Assembly: GCA_003427395.1 (NCBI GenBank)
Contig: BFEA01000108.1
Span: 2,907,891-2,971,890, forward strand
Direction of reading: 5' to 3'
DNA length: 64,000 nt
Source: Chara braunii
Lineage: Eukaryota; Streptophyta; Charophyceae; Charales; Characeae
Shown here: piece by piece, positions 1 through 11,439 of the stretch
How positions within the stretch are numbered: position 1 is the stretch's first letter
How the letters are laid out: each line of letters opens with the position of its first letter
The notes under the pieces: model-generated
The model's database searches: none
The model's input: the letters and a program-made list of their open reading frames with translations, nothing else
What the model was told of the DNA's origin: nothing
Made by a program: the position numbers and the translations under genes

Positions 1-317
1 AAAAAAAAAAAAAAGTTAAAAATTTTATTTTTTATTCTAAATTTGGTGAAGAATTTCGATGTGACCCTTAGACAAAAGTTGTTCATTTTATATTTCTGCA
101 TAACATAGTTGTTTTTCGGATTTTTTGGATTTTTTTTTTTTTTTTTTCCTGGGACCTTCCTTGGTCCTTGCACGAGCTGGCCACCCGGGATCCGGGGGGG
201 CCAGCTGGTAGCTAGATTAAAAATCAAAAAATAATAAATAATAAAATATAAATAATAAAATAATAAAATATAAAATACAATAATAAATATATTTTCTAGA
301 AAATTAAAAAAATTATT
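1..317. other. AT-rich flank without gene
   Basis: This stretch is mostly A/T homopolymers and TAATAAA-type repeats, with one GC-rich hairpin near 174-208 whose arms are AGCTGGCC and GGCCAGCT. No open frame looks coding. The similar AT-rich sequence that resumes after 12225 suggests this is the host DNA into which the nested 328-12217 block was inserted. Confidence 0.6.
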
Positions 318-329
318 ATAATAGTAAGG
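318..329. repeat. Left copy of flanking direct repeat (candidate target-site duplication)
   Basis: ATAATAGTAAGG here and ATTATAGTAAGG at 11428-11439 differ at one base and bracket the two-copy Penelope-like array. The first eight bases, ATAATAGT, also recur at 12218-12225, directly after the right end of the hAT-like element. That pattern fits an array inserted at the left edge of an older hAT insertion. Confidence 0.65.
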
Positions 330-1262
330 TCTGAGGACGAGAACGAGTGCTGAAGGCACTTTGAACTACCGACCGATGGGACTACGTCCCAAGCAGACCG
401 AACAACTTTCACTAACGATCATCCCATATGGATACAGCAGATTATCATCACCCAGTCAGGGCCAACAATACATTAGAGACGTAGGGAGGCGCAGTAGGAA
501 AGAGGAACAAAGGGGAGATGGAGAACTTGAGATAAGATGGAGAGGGAAGAAGGAGAAGAAGATCACACGAGATAGCGCAAATAGTGAGGTCTTCATTGAA
601 AAACAAAATGAAGTACAAAAGACCTCCTGGCGATCGTCCCAACCGGTTTCGGCTCCACCGCCATAGGGAAGCCTCATCAAGGGACTAGGTGAGCGCTTGC
701 TCATAATGATCACTTATCCTACTTAAATATTGAGTTCCATGATACCTCCCCAGCATTCGATGGACAGGTAAGCCGAGCTACTGATCTCTGTGTGAATGGC
801 GGGAAAGAGAAGGCAGGAGACAGGAGGCAACGAGCCTTCCAGAGCCGGGACCGTAGAAAGCAAGGAATTGTTATGAAAAAGGCGGATAGGTACAGTTAGG
901 CATAAAAAGTACTAATAGGGGCCAGGGAACTGGAAAAACCGTTCGCGCACGCCTTCTAGTAGTTAGGACAGAAAACAGAAGATGGTCACCGCGCAGCAGC
1001 ACAACACGTATCGAAAAGGATAGAGATATCCTGAGCCCGCAATCCAACTCGAAGCCAAAAAAGATGCAAGTTACGCGTAACAGGGTCTTGGAGTGCCGGG
1101 AAACATGTGACGAAAAAGATGTGGCGGCGCGAAAGGTAGGTCAAAATAAAAAAGAAAAGAGAAAGAAAAAGAAAAAGGAAAACAGGACAGAAAGGGAAAG
1201 AGGAAAAGAACAGAAAATAAACAGACAGAGACAAAGGAGAGGAAACCGTGAGCGGTAGCAGG

Positions 1263-4100
1263 TTATCTGCACTTGGGCAGAGAGGAAATCTGTATTCCTC
1301 TTCTGGCTTCCAGGCCAATCTCCAAGATATCAACCCACTCATCCAGGGCTCCGTTATGCTTGCCTGATACTTCCCTCATACCCTTAAAAAACCAAAAACG
1401 AGGGAACTCTTTCAAACGCATCTCCCGCCTTAAAGAAACCAGCGCCAAACCCCCTCCTCCATAATCTGAGGAGTGGGTGACAACCCTGTCAATGCCGCTT
1501 TCTTGAACTGTACAGGCCCAAACGACTAGTAATCCTGCGTAGACAAAATTGTAATGGGCTCAACTTTCCACAGTGTAGGCATGTTTTTTGTACTGGCGAG
1601 GCATTTAACCGCAGGAGGACACATACGACACGAAATCGTGCATCCTAGGAAATCCCATTTACCCTTTCCATCATCCGTTCTAGTTAGAGATAGGTTAGGA
1701 TTGTAACATCTAGTGAATTTATAAAGTAGGTAAAAAGCTGACCTCATGTGTTCTCGGTCACCCTTTGGAACCAGAATAAAAACACTTACATCGTCCACAA
1801 GTCGAATTCCAGTAAAGTACCTATCGTCAGTACCAATTGACTGTAGAAACATACACTCATAATAGGAGCAGAGTAGGCATGCCAGGGCAGAACTGGAACT
1901 CTTACCCATGGGGATGTAGGTCGTCTGCCTGATGATTAAGCCGACAACCCTCGCATTAGTGTTCCTCAAGTCATAGTTTACGACATAGATTATCGTACTG
2001 AACTTGATAGTCAACCATCCGGTTTCGTTGAAGCCCTTGGCGAGACTGGCTTCCTTACCAAAACGGTTAACTCTCACTCTGTTATATCCTTTCCCCACGT
2101 ATACGTCACAAACCCAGTTTACTGGGGCAATGATTGACTTATGCGGTAGCTTTGAAAACATCTCTTTTATGTCAAAGCTGGCCGATAACAGACAACCCTC
2201 CTCCAACTTTGATGCTTGCTTATCAACCTTCAAGATCGAGTTTCGGAGCAAAGTAGTAGCCTTGAGATTGAAATGCGAACCATTCGGGAGATTCCTGAGC
2301 AGAAAATTCACTGCACGAGCTATGATTTTGCAGGCCTTCACGCCCGGTTCCGAGAAAGTAGGTGAGATAGGTTGCCAACGACTGGTGTCCTTATGCTTAG
2401 GGATACCATAACAGTTACCCAACGTGCCCTTATCATTCCATGGCGCTATTTTTTCCCCTTTGATAGCAAAGTATTCATTTCGGCATGATTCCAGCAGATT
2501 ATCCATATTTGATTCAACTACCAAAAACCCCCGATTGTCCCAAAACAGATCCGCTAGTGCGTGAAAATATATAAGTTTGAATCCCCAATATTATGGTCTA
2601 TAGGACATATTACAAGGTCCTTGAGTCTTTCCTTCCAGCTCGACAGAGCATTATGCTTAGCGTCGTCAGAGGCATCGTCTCGAGCAAGCATTTCGATAGC
2701 TCACGACCAGATATCATCAGTTCCCCTAGGCAGTTAGCCAGACAACGCTTCAAAACATTCCTAATATAGCCTTTAGAAATAACCCTGGTGGGGGGCAGGG
2801 CGTTCCTAGAGTTGCGAAGACAGACGGGGAGATCAGACAACTCAGAAAACCGAAAACAGATATGTCCCCCGTCATTTCTAGGAAGACAACCATGAGACAT
2901 AACACAGCTGCAGCTGCCATCAACTTTCCTGGCCATCCGCCTATGGTTATGGAGCAGTCGTCCTATGGATTTCGGTGTAGTCCATACGAACTTGAGTCTA
3001 GAGATCATAAACTCAGCTATACACTGAAGGCCGCATCTCCTCCTGATTTCTCTCTCTGCCAACTTGATAACCTCCAACTTTGCAATACTCATAGAAAAGA
3101 CACATTTAATAACAATATCAGTTAAACACTTAAAACCACACCTTCTTCTCAATGCTATACCAACGACTCCCTTGAGTATTGCCCGAGTCCTCCCATTATT
3201 GAAAGCGTCAATGCAATTATATAATTTAATCAAAGCACTAATCTCAAAATAATAGAGCAATTTCCTGGACTGCGGCATCTGCAGCAAAGATAGTAAAACA
3301 AATTTCCTTTGCTGAGCTAAATTATTTCGAGCTCTAATATGGATAAAAGAAAATACGCCCCCGATCATAAAAAGACCTTTTGCATCATTGAAAAATAATT
3401 TGGAGCCCTCATGGTCGATGATGGTCCAACCAAAGATTTTCCTCAGACGGCCCCAACCATTGAAAAAGTGCCCCCCACCCCTAGTCCAAATAGTAGCAGA
3501 GAACTTTCTAGAAGAAATAGCGGAAAGTAGCACATCCTTTAGGGAGAAAACGCCGGCCCCTTTTATGCTAGGCAACACACTCCCTATGGATACATGCCAG
3601 CAGATGAGGCTAGATAATTTAATACCCCGGGGAGGCGTCACGGTCAGTTCTTTCCTTCTTGCAAAGGCTCTGCGTTCCCTCCTACCTTTCCTCCTAACGC
3701 AGCCACGCTTATGTTTTCTCTGTGTATTCAGCGCTGGCGTCCATCTAGCAATGCAAAACTGCTCAACTTCCCTCAGTTCCCCTGAACCAGCAGAAAGCAG
3801 AGAGATGGCAACATAGTTATCCCAACCCTTCGCGGCCAGCCACCTCCTTAGCTTGTGGTTGCGTCTCCTTGAAGCGCGATTCCCGGATAAGCAGTGCTCA
3901 TCCCATCTGTCATCAACACACCTTGTTGTAGAGCCAATATAGGTGGCCTTAAGCCAAAGCGACAACATAACATAAACACACCCACCCTTCCCTTCACAGA
4001 TGTCATATCCTCATTTAACTGAGTCGATCCATTGGTCCAAAAACTTTTCACCCCATTTGATTCCGCCAGCCAGAACCAGTAGGAGTACTATTAGTCTCAT
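1263..4100 (-). pseudogene. ORF2 of copy A: GIY-YIG endonuclease plus Penelope-like reverse transcriptase, broken
   Basis: The N-terminal part has a GIY-YIG core: CVYV, then YIGSTT about ten residues on, an R/H-rich helix, and the downstream E and P..N of ELREVEQ...PALNTQ. A middle region of about 350 residues includes a Cys/His-rich stretch (CSCVMSHGC) of unknown role. The RT follows, with a PKHKD block, SFDIKEMF, IPMGKSSSS, catalytic RLVDD and WDFLGCTI. The enzyme would nick target DNA and prime reverse transcription of the element RNA. Damage: the upstream ATG seen in copy B at 9986 is mutated here, a TGA replaces a Gly codon before the GIY-YIG core, and about 14 bases present in copy B near 8410 are missing near 2565, shifting frame. 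The longest frames are 3968-2610 and 2524-1526. The C-terminal thumb continues in a third frame to 1263. Confidence 0.85.
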
Positions 4101-4208
4101 TCTTTCCTCGACGAGCCGTTTCCCCGATCCTCTAATCAATCTCCTTTTCCTTACTGCACGCAGCTACTCAGCGTGCTGCCATAGCCAGCAGGGATCATTG
4201 TAGGATCA

Positions 4209-5994
4209 TTAAGAGGGATTCTCATCTTGAGTTTCCTCAGCGGATTCTTCGGCGTGTTCTGCCTCCTCCTCACCCTCAGAATCACCGTATGCCACTCGAG
4301 TGCGAATCTCAGCGAGGTCGGCAGCAACCTGCTTCTTGTTGTGGTACTTGATGTTATCTTTACTGCACAGCTCGATTTACTCCTGCTTGTATCTGGATAT
4401 CAACTCCTTCTCCATCTCAAGTCGATATTGTCGCCTGCCCCCTGGATGCAAAGACATCGACCAATCTACTTGTAGGACACCCAGGCGCTCGTGTAGCTCC
4501 ATTTGGTGTGGAGGACGGCCCTGCGTCGCTGCACACTGCTTCCCTTGGCGTTGGTGCCATGCTCCTTGTAACTGACTGGTTCCCCGTCGGGGGTGCTTGC
4601 TCACGGATAGTGACACAGGCAGGCTTACGTGTTGCAGGGGATGGAACCCCCGAAGGAGGAGACGAGGGGGGAGACGAGGGTGGGCTAGGGGGGCGCTGCG
4701 GTGGGTTTTGGGCTTGGGGCGATGGTGGTCGCTGAGGAGGAGAGGAATGGAGGGTTTGGTTGTCAGTATGGAGCAGGGGTGGGCGATTGACAACGCGCGG
4801 TGGAGGTTGAGCAGCTTGAGGGTTCGTACGGTTGGAAGGGCCTAGATCAGAAGAAGTAGAAGGATGATGGACAACAGTCGGGATCGAGCGATCGACGGAA
4901 GCACCAATCGGTTGCTCTGCTGGGTCTACTGGTGCTGCTGGTACAACGCCTCGAGGAGCTGGTACGACTCTTGGCGGGATCACTCGTTGATTGGCATCCA
5001 ATCGTTCGATCAGTCCAAGCATGCGCTCAAACATCAGATCGCTTCTCTCCTGCGCGCGGTCGAATTTCTTGTTCTGTTCAACCAGATTCCGTTGCACATT
5101 GTCCAGGTTCATCAGCAATAGTCGTGCATCCAACGTCCCGACTTCGTTAGCACGTTGCCTCAGAGTTGGTGGCTGAACAATAGTCACCCCAGCCGTCTCC
5201 TCCTGACAACGTTTCTTGTTATCATCGTTACGACCATTGCTCGGAGCTTTCTCTACCCCGGTGGTATCGCCTTCCTTGCTCTTGCCAAAACGTTCCATGA
5301 GTCTCTTATTATCTTCCTCTCGTTTGACGTCTATCTCTTTCACCTTCTCGTCAATCATTTTTGCCAGCCTTGCCTGCTTCTCAGCCTCCTTCTTTGCTTC
5401 TTCTTCAACCTTCTTTGCTAGAGCTTCCTTCTCCGCTCTTTCTTGCTCTTCACACAGTCTTCTATCGTTCTCAAGCCTTCACATCTCATGCATCTCCCGA
5501 CTTTCATATGGAATTTCACGAATCAACGACATCATTTCGCTATCCCCTCCTCTAGATTTCGAGTTCCAAGAGTTCCATCCGTTGGTGCCTTGATACGGCC
5601 CCACATTCCTGGGCTGGTACGGAACTAGCGCGTTCGATACCGAAGCACCAAGGTCAGAGGAGGAAGGAGCATAGGCATTAGAGCCCTGGTTCGGCATCGG
5701 GGGTGGAAAAAAAGGAGCTGAAGATGAAGAGTGAGCAGAGTTGGAGTGGATCAACGTGGGGGATATAGGAGGTAAGGGTGGTGCAGAGGGGGCATAAGGA
5801 GACACGGGAGGGGGAGCTAAGAGGGGTTGTCCTCTGTTGGACTGACCACCATAGACCGGTCTCGAAATCGGGCGACCACTAACAAGGCTGCCGTCCCTTC
5901 TAGGATGCGGACAGTTCCTGGTGCAATGACCAAGCTGTCCGCAGTTAAAACATGCGCCGTACGGGACATAGTTGTCCCCCATCTCGATCGGCAC
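4209..5994 (-). pseudogene. ORF1 of copy A: zinc-knuckle, coiled-coil, proline-rich protein
   Basis: The frame begins at 5994 (MPIEMGDNY) and soon reaches a CX2CX4HX4C zinc knuckle, CFNCGQLGHCTRNC. A Pro/Ser-rich stretch follows, then a TGA stop near 5478. It resumes as a Glu/Lys-rich coiled coil, a second Pro-rich region, and a basic C-terminus (SRYKQE...IELCSKDNI) ending at the TAA at 4209. The C-terminus resembles a SAP-type helix-turn-helix, which is an inference. A gag-like RNA-binding and packaging role is likely from the zinc knuckle. About 124 bases present in copy B (near 10280-10410) are missing here at about 4443, so the C-terminus lies in a shifted frame. It sits about 110 bases upstream of ORF2 on the same strand. 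Confidence 0.75.
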
Positions 5995-7077
5995 GACCTT
6001 TTTTCTTCACACTGGCACACAACTGACGTGGGGCTGATCGGCCTATTCTGCCTTAAAACCCGTGGAAAACTTCCTTGGTGATACGTTCGATGCAGGCGCG
6101 TCCACCAGTCCGTGAGCTTCACAATGGTTAACTTACTAATGTAGGTCTGAGGACGAGAACGAGTGTTGAACGCACTTTGAACTCCCGACCCACAGGACTA
6201 CGTCCCAGGCAGACCGAAAAACTTCCACCAACGATCATCCCACATGGATACAACAGATTATCATCACCCAGTCAGGGCCAACGATACATCAGAGACGTAG
6301 GGAGGCGCAGTAGGAAAGAGGAACAAAGGGGAGATGGAGAACTTGAGACAAGATGGAGAGGGAAGAAGGAGAAGAAGATCACATGAGATAGCAGAAATAA
6401 TGAGGCCTTCATTGAAAAACAAAATGAAGTACAAAAGACCTCCTTGCGATCGTCCCAACCGGTTTTGGCTCCACCGCCAGAGTGAAGCCTCATCTGGGGA
6501 CTAGGTGAGCGCTTGCTCATAATGATCACTTATCCTACTTAAATATTGAGTTCCATGATACCTACCCAGCATTCGACGGACAGGTAAGTCGAGGTACTGA
6601 TCTCTCTGAGAATGGCGGGAAAGAGAAGGCAGGAGACAGGAGGCAGCGAGCCTTCCAGAGCCAGGACCGTAGAAAGCAAGGAATTATTGTGAAAAAGGCG
6701 GATAGGTACAAGTAGGCATAGGAAGTACTAATAGGGGCCAGGGAACTGAAAAAATCATTCGCGCGCGCCTTCTAGTGGTTAGGACAGAAAACAGAAGATG
6801 GTCACCGTAACAGCGCATCACGTATCGAAAAGGACAGAGCTATCCTAAGTCCGCAATCCAACTAGAAGCCAAAAAAAAATGAAAGTTACGCGTAACAGGG
6901 TCTTGGAGTGCCGGAAAACATGTGACAAAAAAAATGTGGTGGCGCGAAAGGGAGGTCAAAATAAAAAAGAAAAGAGAAAGAAAAAGAAAAAGGAAAACAA
7001 GACAAAAAGGGAAAGAGGAAAATAACAGAAAAGAAACTGACAGAGACAAAGGAGAGGAAACCGTGAGCGGTAGCAGG

Positions 7078-9986
7078 TTATCTGCGCATGGGCAGAGAGG
7101 AAACCCGTATCCCTCTTCTGGCTTTCAGGCCAATCTCCAAGATATCAGCCCACTCATCCGGGGCTCCGTTATGCTTGCCTAATACTTCCCTCAAACCCTT
7201 AGAAAACCAAAAACGAGGGAACCCTTTCAAACGCATCTCCCGCCTTAAAGAAACCAGCGCCAACCCCACTCCTCCATAATATGAGGAGTGGGTGACAAGC
7301 CTATGAAGTTTGTTCTTCAATGCCGCTTTCTTAAACTGGACAGGCCCAAACGACCAGTAATCCTCCGTAGACAAAAGTTTAATGGGCTCATCTTTCAACA
7401 GTGTACACAGGTTTTTTATACTGGCGAGACATTTAACTGCAGGAGGACAGATACGGTACGAAATCGTGCATCCTTGGAAATTTCATTTACCCTTTCCAAC
7501 ATCCGTTCTAGTTAGAAATAGGTTAGGATCGTAACATCTAGTGAATTTATAAAGTAGGTAAAAAGCTGACCGCATGTGTTCTCGGTCACCCTTTGGAACT
7601 AGAATAAAGACACTGACATCGTCCACAAGCCGGATTCCAGTAAAGTACCTAGCGTCAGTACCAATCGACTGTAGAAACATACACTCATTATAGGAGCAGA
7701 GTAGGCATGTCAGGGCAAGACTGGAACTCTTACCCATGGGGATGCCGGTCGTCTGCCTGATGATTAAACCGACAACCCTCGCATAAGTGTTCCTCAAGTC
7801 ATAGTTTACGAAATCGATGATCGTACTGAACTTGATAGTCAGCCATCCGGTTTCACCGAAGCCCTTGGCGAGACTGGCTTCCTTACCAAAACGGTTAACT
7901 CTCACTCTCTTATATCCTTTCCCCACGTATACGTCACAAACCCAATTTACTGCGGCAATGATTGACTTATGCGGTAGCTTTGAAAACATCTCTTTTATGT
8001 CAAAGCTGGCCGATAACAAACAACCCTCCTCCAACTTTGATGCTTGCTTATCAACCTTCAAGATCGAGTTTCGGAGCAAAGTAGTAGGCTGGAGATTGAA
8101 ATGCGAACCATTTGCGAGATTCCAAAGCAGAAAATTCACTGCACGAGCTATGATTTTGCAGGCCTTCACGTCTGGTTCTAAGAAAGAAGGTGAGATAGGT
8201 TGCCAACGACTGGTGTCCTTATGCTTAGGGATACCATAACAGTTACCCAACGTGCCCTTATCATTCCATGGCGCTATTTTTTCCCTTTTGATAGCAAAGT
8301 ATTCATTTCGGCATGATTCCAGCACATTATCCATATTTGATTCTACTACCAAAAACCCCGGATTGTCCCAAAACAGATCCGCAAGTGCGTGAAAGTATAC
8401 AAGTTTGCAGCAAACCATCGAATCCCCAATATTATGGTCTATAGGACATATTACAAGGTCCTTGAGTCTTTCCTTCCAGCTCGACAGAGCATTATGCTTA
8501 GCGTCGTCTGAGGCCATCGTCACATGCAAGCATTTCGATAGCTCACGACCAGATACCAACAGTTCCCCTGGGCAGTTAGCAAGGCAACGCTCCAAAATGT
8601 TCCTAATATAGCCTTTAGAAATAGCCCTGGTGGGGGGCAGGGCGTTCCTAGAGTTGCGAAGACAGACGGGGAGAGCAGACAGCTTAGAAAACCGAAAACA
8701 AATTTGTCCCCCATCATTTCTGGGAAGACAACCATGAGACATAACACAGCTGCAACTGCCATCAACTTTCCTTGCCATCATCCTATGGTTATGGAGCAGT
8801 CGTCCTATGGATTTCGGTGCAGTCCATACGAACCTGAGTCTAGAGATCATAAACTCAGCTATACACTGAAGGCCGCATCTCCTCCTGATTTCTCTTTCTG
8901 CCAACTTGATAACATCCAACTTTGCAATACTCATAGAAAAGGCACATTTAATAACAATAATAGTTAAGCACTTAAAACCACACCTTCTTCTCAGTGCTAT
9001 GCCAACGACTCCCTTGAGTATTGCCCGAGTCCTCCCATTATTGAAAGCGTCCATGCAATTATATAATTTAATCAAAGCACTAATCTCAAAAGAATAGAGC
9101 AATTTTCTGGACTGCGGCATGTGCAGCGAAGATAGTAAAACAAATTTCCTTTTCTGAGCTTAATTATTTCGAGCTCTAATATGGATAAAAGAAAATACGC
9201 CCCCGGTCATAAAAAAACTTTTTGCATCCTTGAAAAATAATTTAGAGCCCTCATGGTCGATGATGGTCCAACCAAAGATTTTCCTCAGACGGCCCCAGCC
9301 ATCGAAAAAGTGGCTCCCTCCCCTAGTCCACATAATAGCAGAGAACTTTATAGAAAAAATAGTGGAAAGTAGCACATCCTTTAGGGAGAAAACGCCGACC
9401 CCTTTTATAGTAGGCAACACACTCCATATGGATACATCCCAGCTGATGAGGCTAGAGAATTGAATACCCGGGGAGGCGTCACGGTCAGTTCTTTCCTTCT
9501 TGCAAAGGCTCTGCGTTCCCTCCAACCGTTCCTCGTAACGCAGCCGCGCTTATGTTTTCTCTGTGTATTCAGCGCTGGCGCCCATCTAGCAATGTAAGAT
9601 CGCTCAACTTCCCTCAGTTCCCCTGAACCACCAGAAAGCAGAGGGATGGCAACATAGTTATCCCAACCCTTCGCGGCCAGCCACCTCCTGAGCTTGTGGT
9701 TGCGTCTCCTTGAAGCCCAATTCCCGGATAAGTAGTGTTTATCCCATCTGTCATCAACACACCTTGTTGTAGAGCCAATATAGGTGGCCTTAAGCCAAGG
9801 CGACAACAGAACATAAACACACCCACCCTTCCCTTCACAAATGTCATATCCTCCTTTAACTGAGTCGATCCATTGGTCCAAAAACTTTTTACCCCATCTG
9901 ATTCCGCCAGCCAGAACCAGTAGGAGTACTATCAGTCTCATTCTTTCCTCGACGAGTCGTTTCTCCGATCCTCTCATCAATCTCAT
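7078..9986 (-). pseudogene. ORF2 of copy B: GIY-YIG endonuclease plus reverse transcriptase, frameshifted
   Basis: The ATG at 9986 opens a frame that starts with a basic segment and a hydrophobic stretch (RLIVLLLVLAGG). It is followed by CVYV and YIGSTT of the GIY-YIG fold and by REVERSYIARWAPALN with the catalytic-type Glu. The frame shifts near 9470 (after ELTVTPP) and continues at 9525-9160. It then runs as one 545-codon frame (9120-7483) through the RT blocks SFDIKEMF, GIPMGKSSS and RLVDD. The C-terminal thumb is in a third frame, 7398-7078. Two or three indels therefore break a gene of roughly 970 codons. Copy A is intact across some of these breaks, so the family ORF can be inferred from the pair. 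Confidence 0.85.
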
Positions 9987-10049
9987 TTTCCTTACTGCAC
10001 GCAGCTCCTCAGCCTGCTACCACAGCCAGCTGAGATCACTGTAGGATCA

Positions 10050-11427
10050 TTAAGAGGGATTATCATCGTGAGTTTCCTCAGCGGATTCTTCGACGTGTTC
10101 TGCCTCCTCCTTACCCTCAGCATCACCGTATGCCACTCTGGTGCGAATCTCAGCGAGGTCGGCAACAACCTGCTTCTTGTTGTGATACTGGATGTTATCT
10201 TTACTGCACAGCTCGATTAACTCCTGCTTGTATCTGGACATCAACTCCTTCACCATCTTAAGTCGATATTGCCGCCTGCCCCCTGGTCCTGGATTAGCCA
10301 CCACGACTTTTTTGCCTTCCCTGTCCCGATCAAAGCCCAATCCAGAAGGAGCGCCAATCCTGATGGCAGAGAATGATCCAGTCACGCGTCTTCCAATGCC
10401 TGCCACCGATGCAAAGACATCGACTTATCTACCTGTAGGACACCCAGGCATTGGTGTAGCTCCATTTGGTGTGGAGGACGGCCCTGCCTCGCTGCACACT
10501 GCTTCCCTTGGCGTTGGTGTCATGCTCCTTATAACTGGCCGGTTCCCCGTCGGGGGTGCTTGCTTGCTCACGGATAGTTACACAGGCAGGCCTACGTGCT
10601 GCAGGGGATGGAACCCCCGAGGGAGGAGACGAGGGGGGAGACGAGGGTGGGCTAGGGGGGGCTGCGGTGGGTTTTGGGCTTGGGGCGATGGTGGTCGCTG
10701 AGGAGGAGAGGATTGGAGGGTTTGGTTGTCAGTACGGAGCGGGGGTGGGCGATTGACAGCGCGCGGTGGAGGTTGAGCAGCTTGAAGGTTCGTACGGTTG
10801 GAAGGGTCATGATCAGCAGAAGTAGAAGGATGATGGACAACAGTTGGGATCGAGCGATCGACGGAAGCACCAATCGGTTGCTCTGCTCGGTCCACTGGTG
10901 CTGCTGGTACAGCGCCTCGAGGAGCTGGTACGACTCTTGGCGGGATCACTCGTTGATTGGCATCCAATCGTTCGATTAGTCCAAGCTTGCGCTCAAACAT
11001 CAGATCGCTTCTCTCCTACGCGCGGTCAAATTTCTTGTTCTGTTAAACCAGGTTCCGTTGCACTTTATCCAGGTTCATCAGCAATAGTCATGCATCCAAC
11101 GTCCCGACTTCATTAGCACGTTGCCTCGGAGTCGGTGGCTGAACAATAGTCATCCCAGGCATCTCCTCCTGACAACGTTTCTTGTTATCGCCGTTACCAC
11201 CATTGCTCGGATCTTTCTCTACCCAGGTGGTATTGCCTTCCTTGCTCTTGCCAAAATGTTCCATGAGTCTCTTATTATCTTCCTCTCGTTTGGCGTCCAT
11301 CTCTTTCAACTTCTCGTCAATCATTTTTGTCAGCCTTGCCTCCTTCTCAGCCTCCTTTGCTTCTCTTCAGCCTTCTTTGCTAGAGTTTCCTTCTCTGCCC
11401 TTTCTTGCTCTTCACGCAGCCTCCTTC
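10050..11427 (-). pseudogene. ORF1 of copy B, 5' truncated
   Basis: Only the coiled-coil and downstream parts remain: a K/E-rich helix around 11324-11230, the QRANEVGTLDA segment, a Pro-rich stretch, and the basic C-terminus ending at 10050. The zinc knuckle seen in copy A is missing because the element is truncated at about 11427. Copy B keeps the roughly 124-base segment (about 10285-10408) that copy A lacks. That segment encodes part of MAGIGRRVTGSF...GGRRQYRL in an open frame, so copy B is probably the ancestral form there. Confidence 0.7.
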
Positions 11428-11439
11428 ATTATAGTAAGG
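11428..11439. repeat. Right copy of flanking direct repeat
   Basis: ATTATAGTAAGG matches 318-329 at 11 of 12 bases. It overlaps the start of the hAT-like terminal repeat (AAGGGTTGCC at 11436), which places the array insertion at the target-duplication/terminal-repeat boundary of that element. Confidence 0.65.

Larger units (their letters stand above)
328..6143 (-). mobile_element. Penelope-like retroelement, copy A (longer copy)
   Basis: The 5.8-kb minus-strand unit starts (3' side) at GGTCTGAGG, the same motif that starts the next copy at 6144. It carries, 5' to 3' on the minus strand, a zinc-knuckle/coiled-coil ORF1 (5994-4209), an ORF2 with GIY-YIG and RT domains (4100-1263), and a 3' region of about 0.9 kb. 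The RT blocks PKHKD...PI, SFDIKEMFSKLP, IPMGKS and RLVDD match the Penelope-like RT layout. The GIY-YIG domain lies N-terminal to the RT, as known for the permuted Naiad/Chlamys clade. The copy has one internal stop in ORF1, a lost start and an early TGA in ORF2, and a frameshift near 2560, so it is not autonomous as it stands. Confidence 0.85.
6144..11427 (-). mobile_element. Penelope-like retroelement, copy B (5' truncated, upstream in the array)
   Basis: This copy directly abuts copy A and aligns with it base by base at high identity from its 3' end (GGTCTGAGG at 6144) to about 11427. There it stops inside ORF1, before the zinc knuckle. A 5'-truncated copy placed upstream of a fuller copy in head-to-tail order is the tandem arrangement known for Penelope-like elements. 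The ORF2 RT half is a single open frame from 9120 to 7483, longer than in copy A. Confidence 0.85.

Noticed and set aside
4430-4460. Intron removal in copy A ORF1
   Set aside because: The missing segment begins GGTGG and ends GGAC (or shifted by one base), with no GT-AG borders, so a deletion is simpler.
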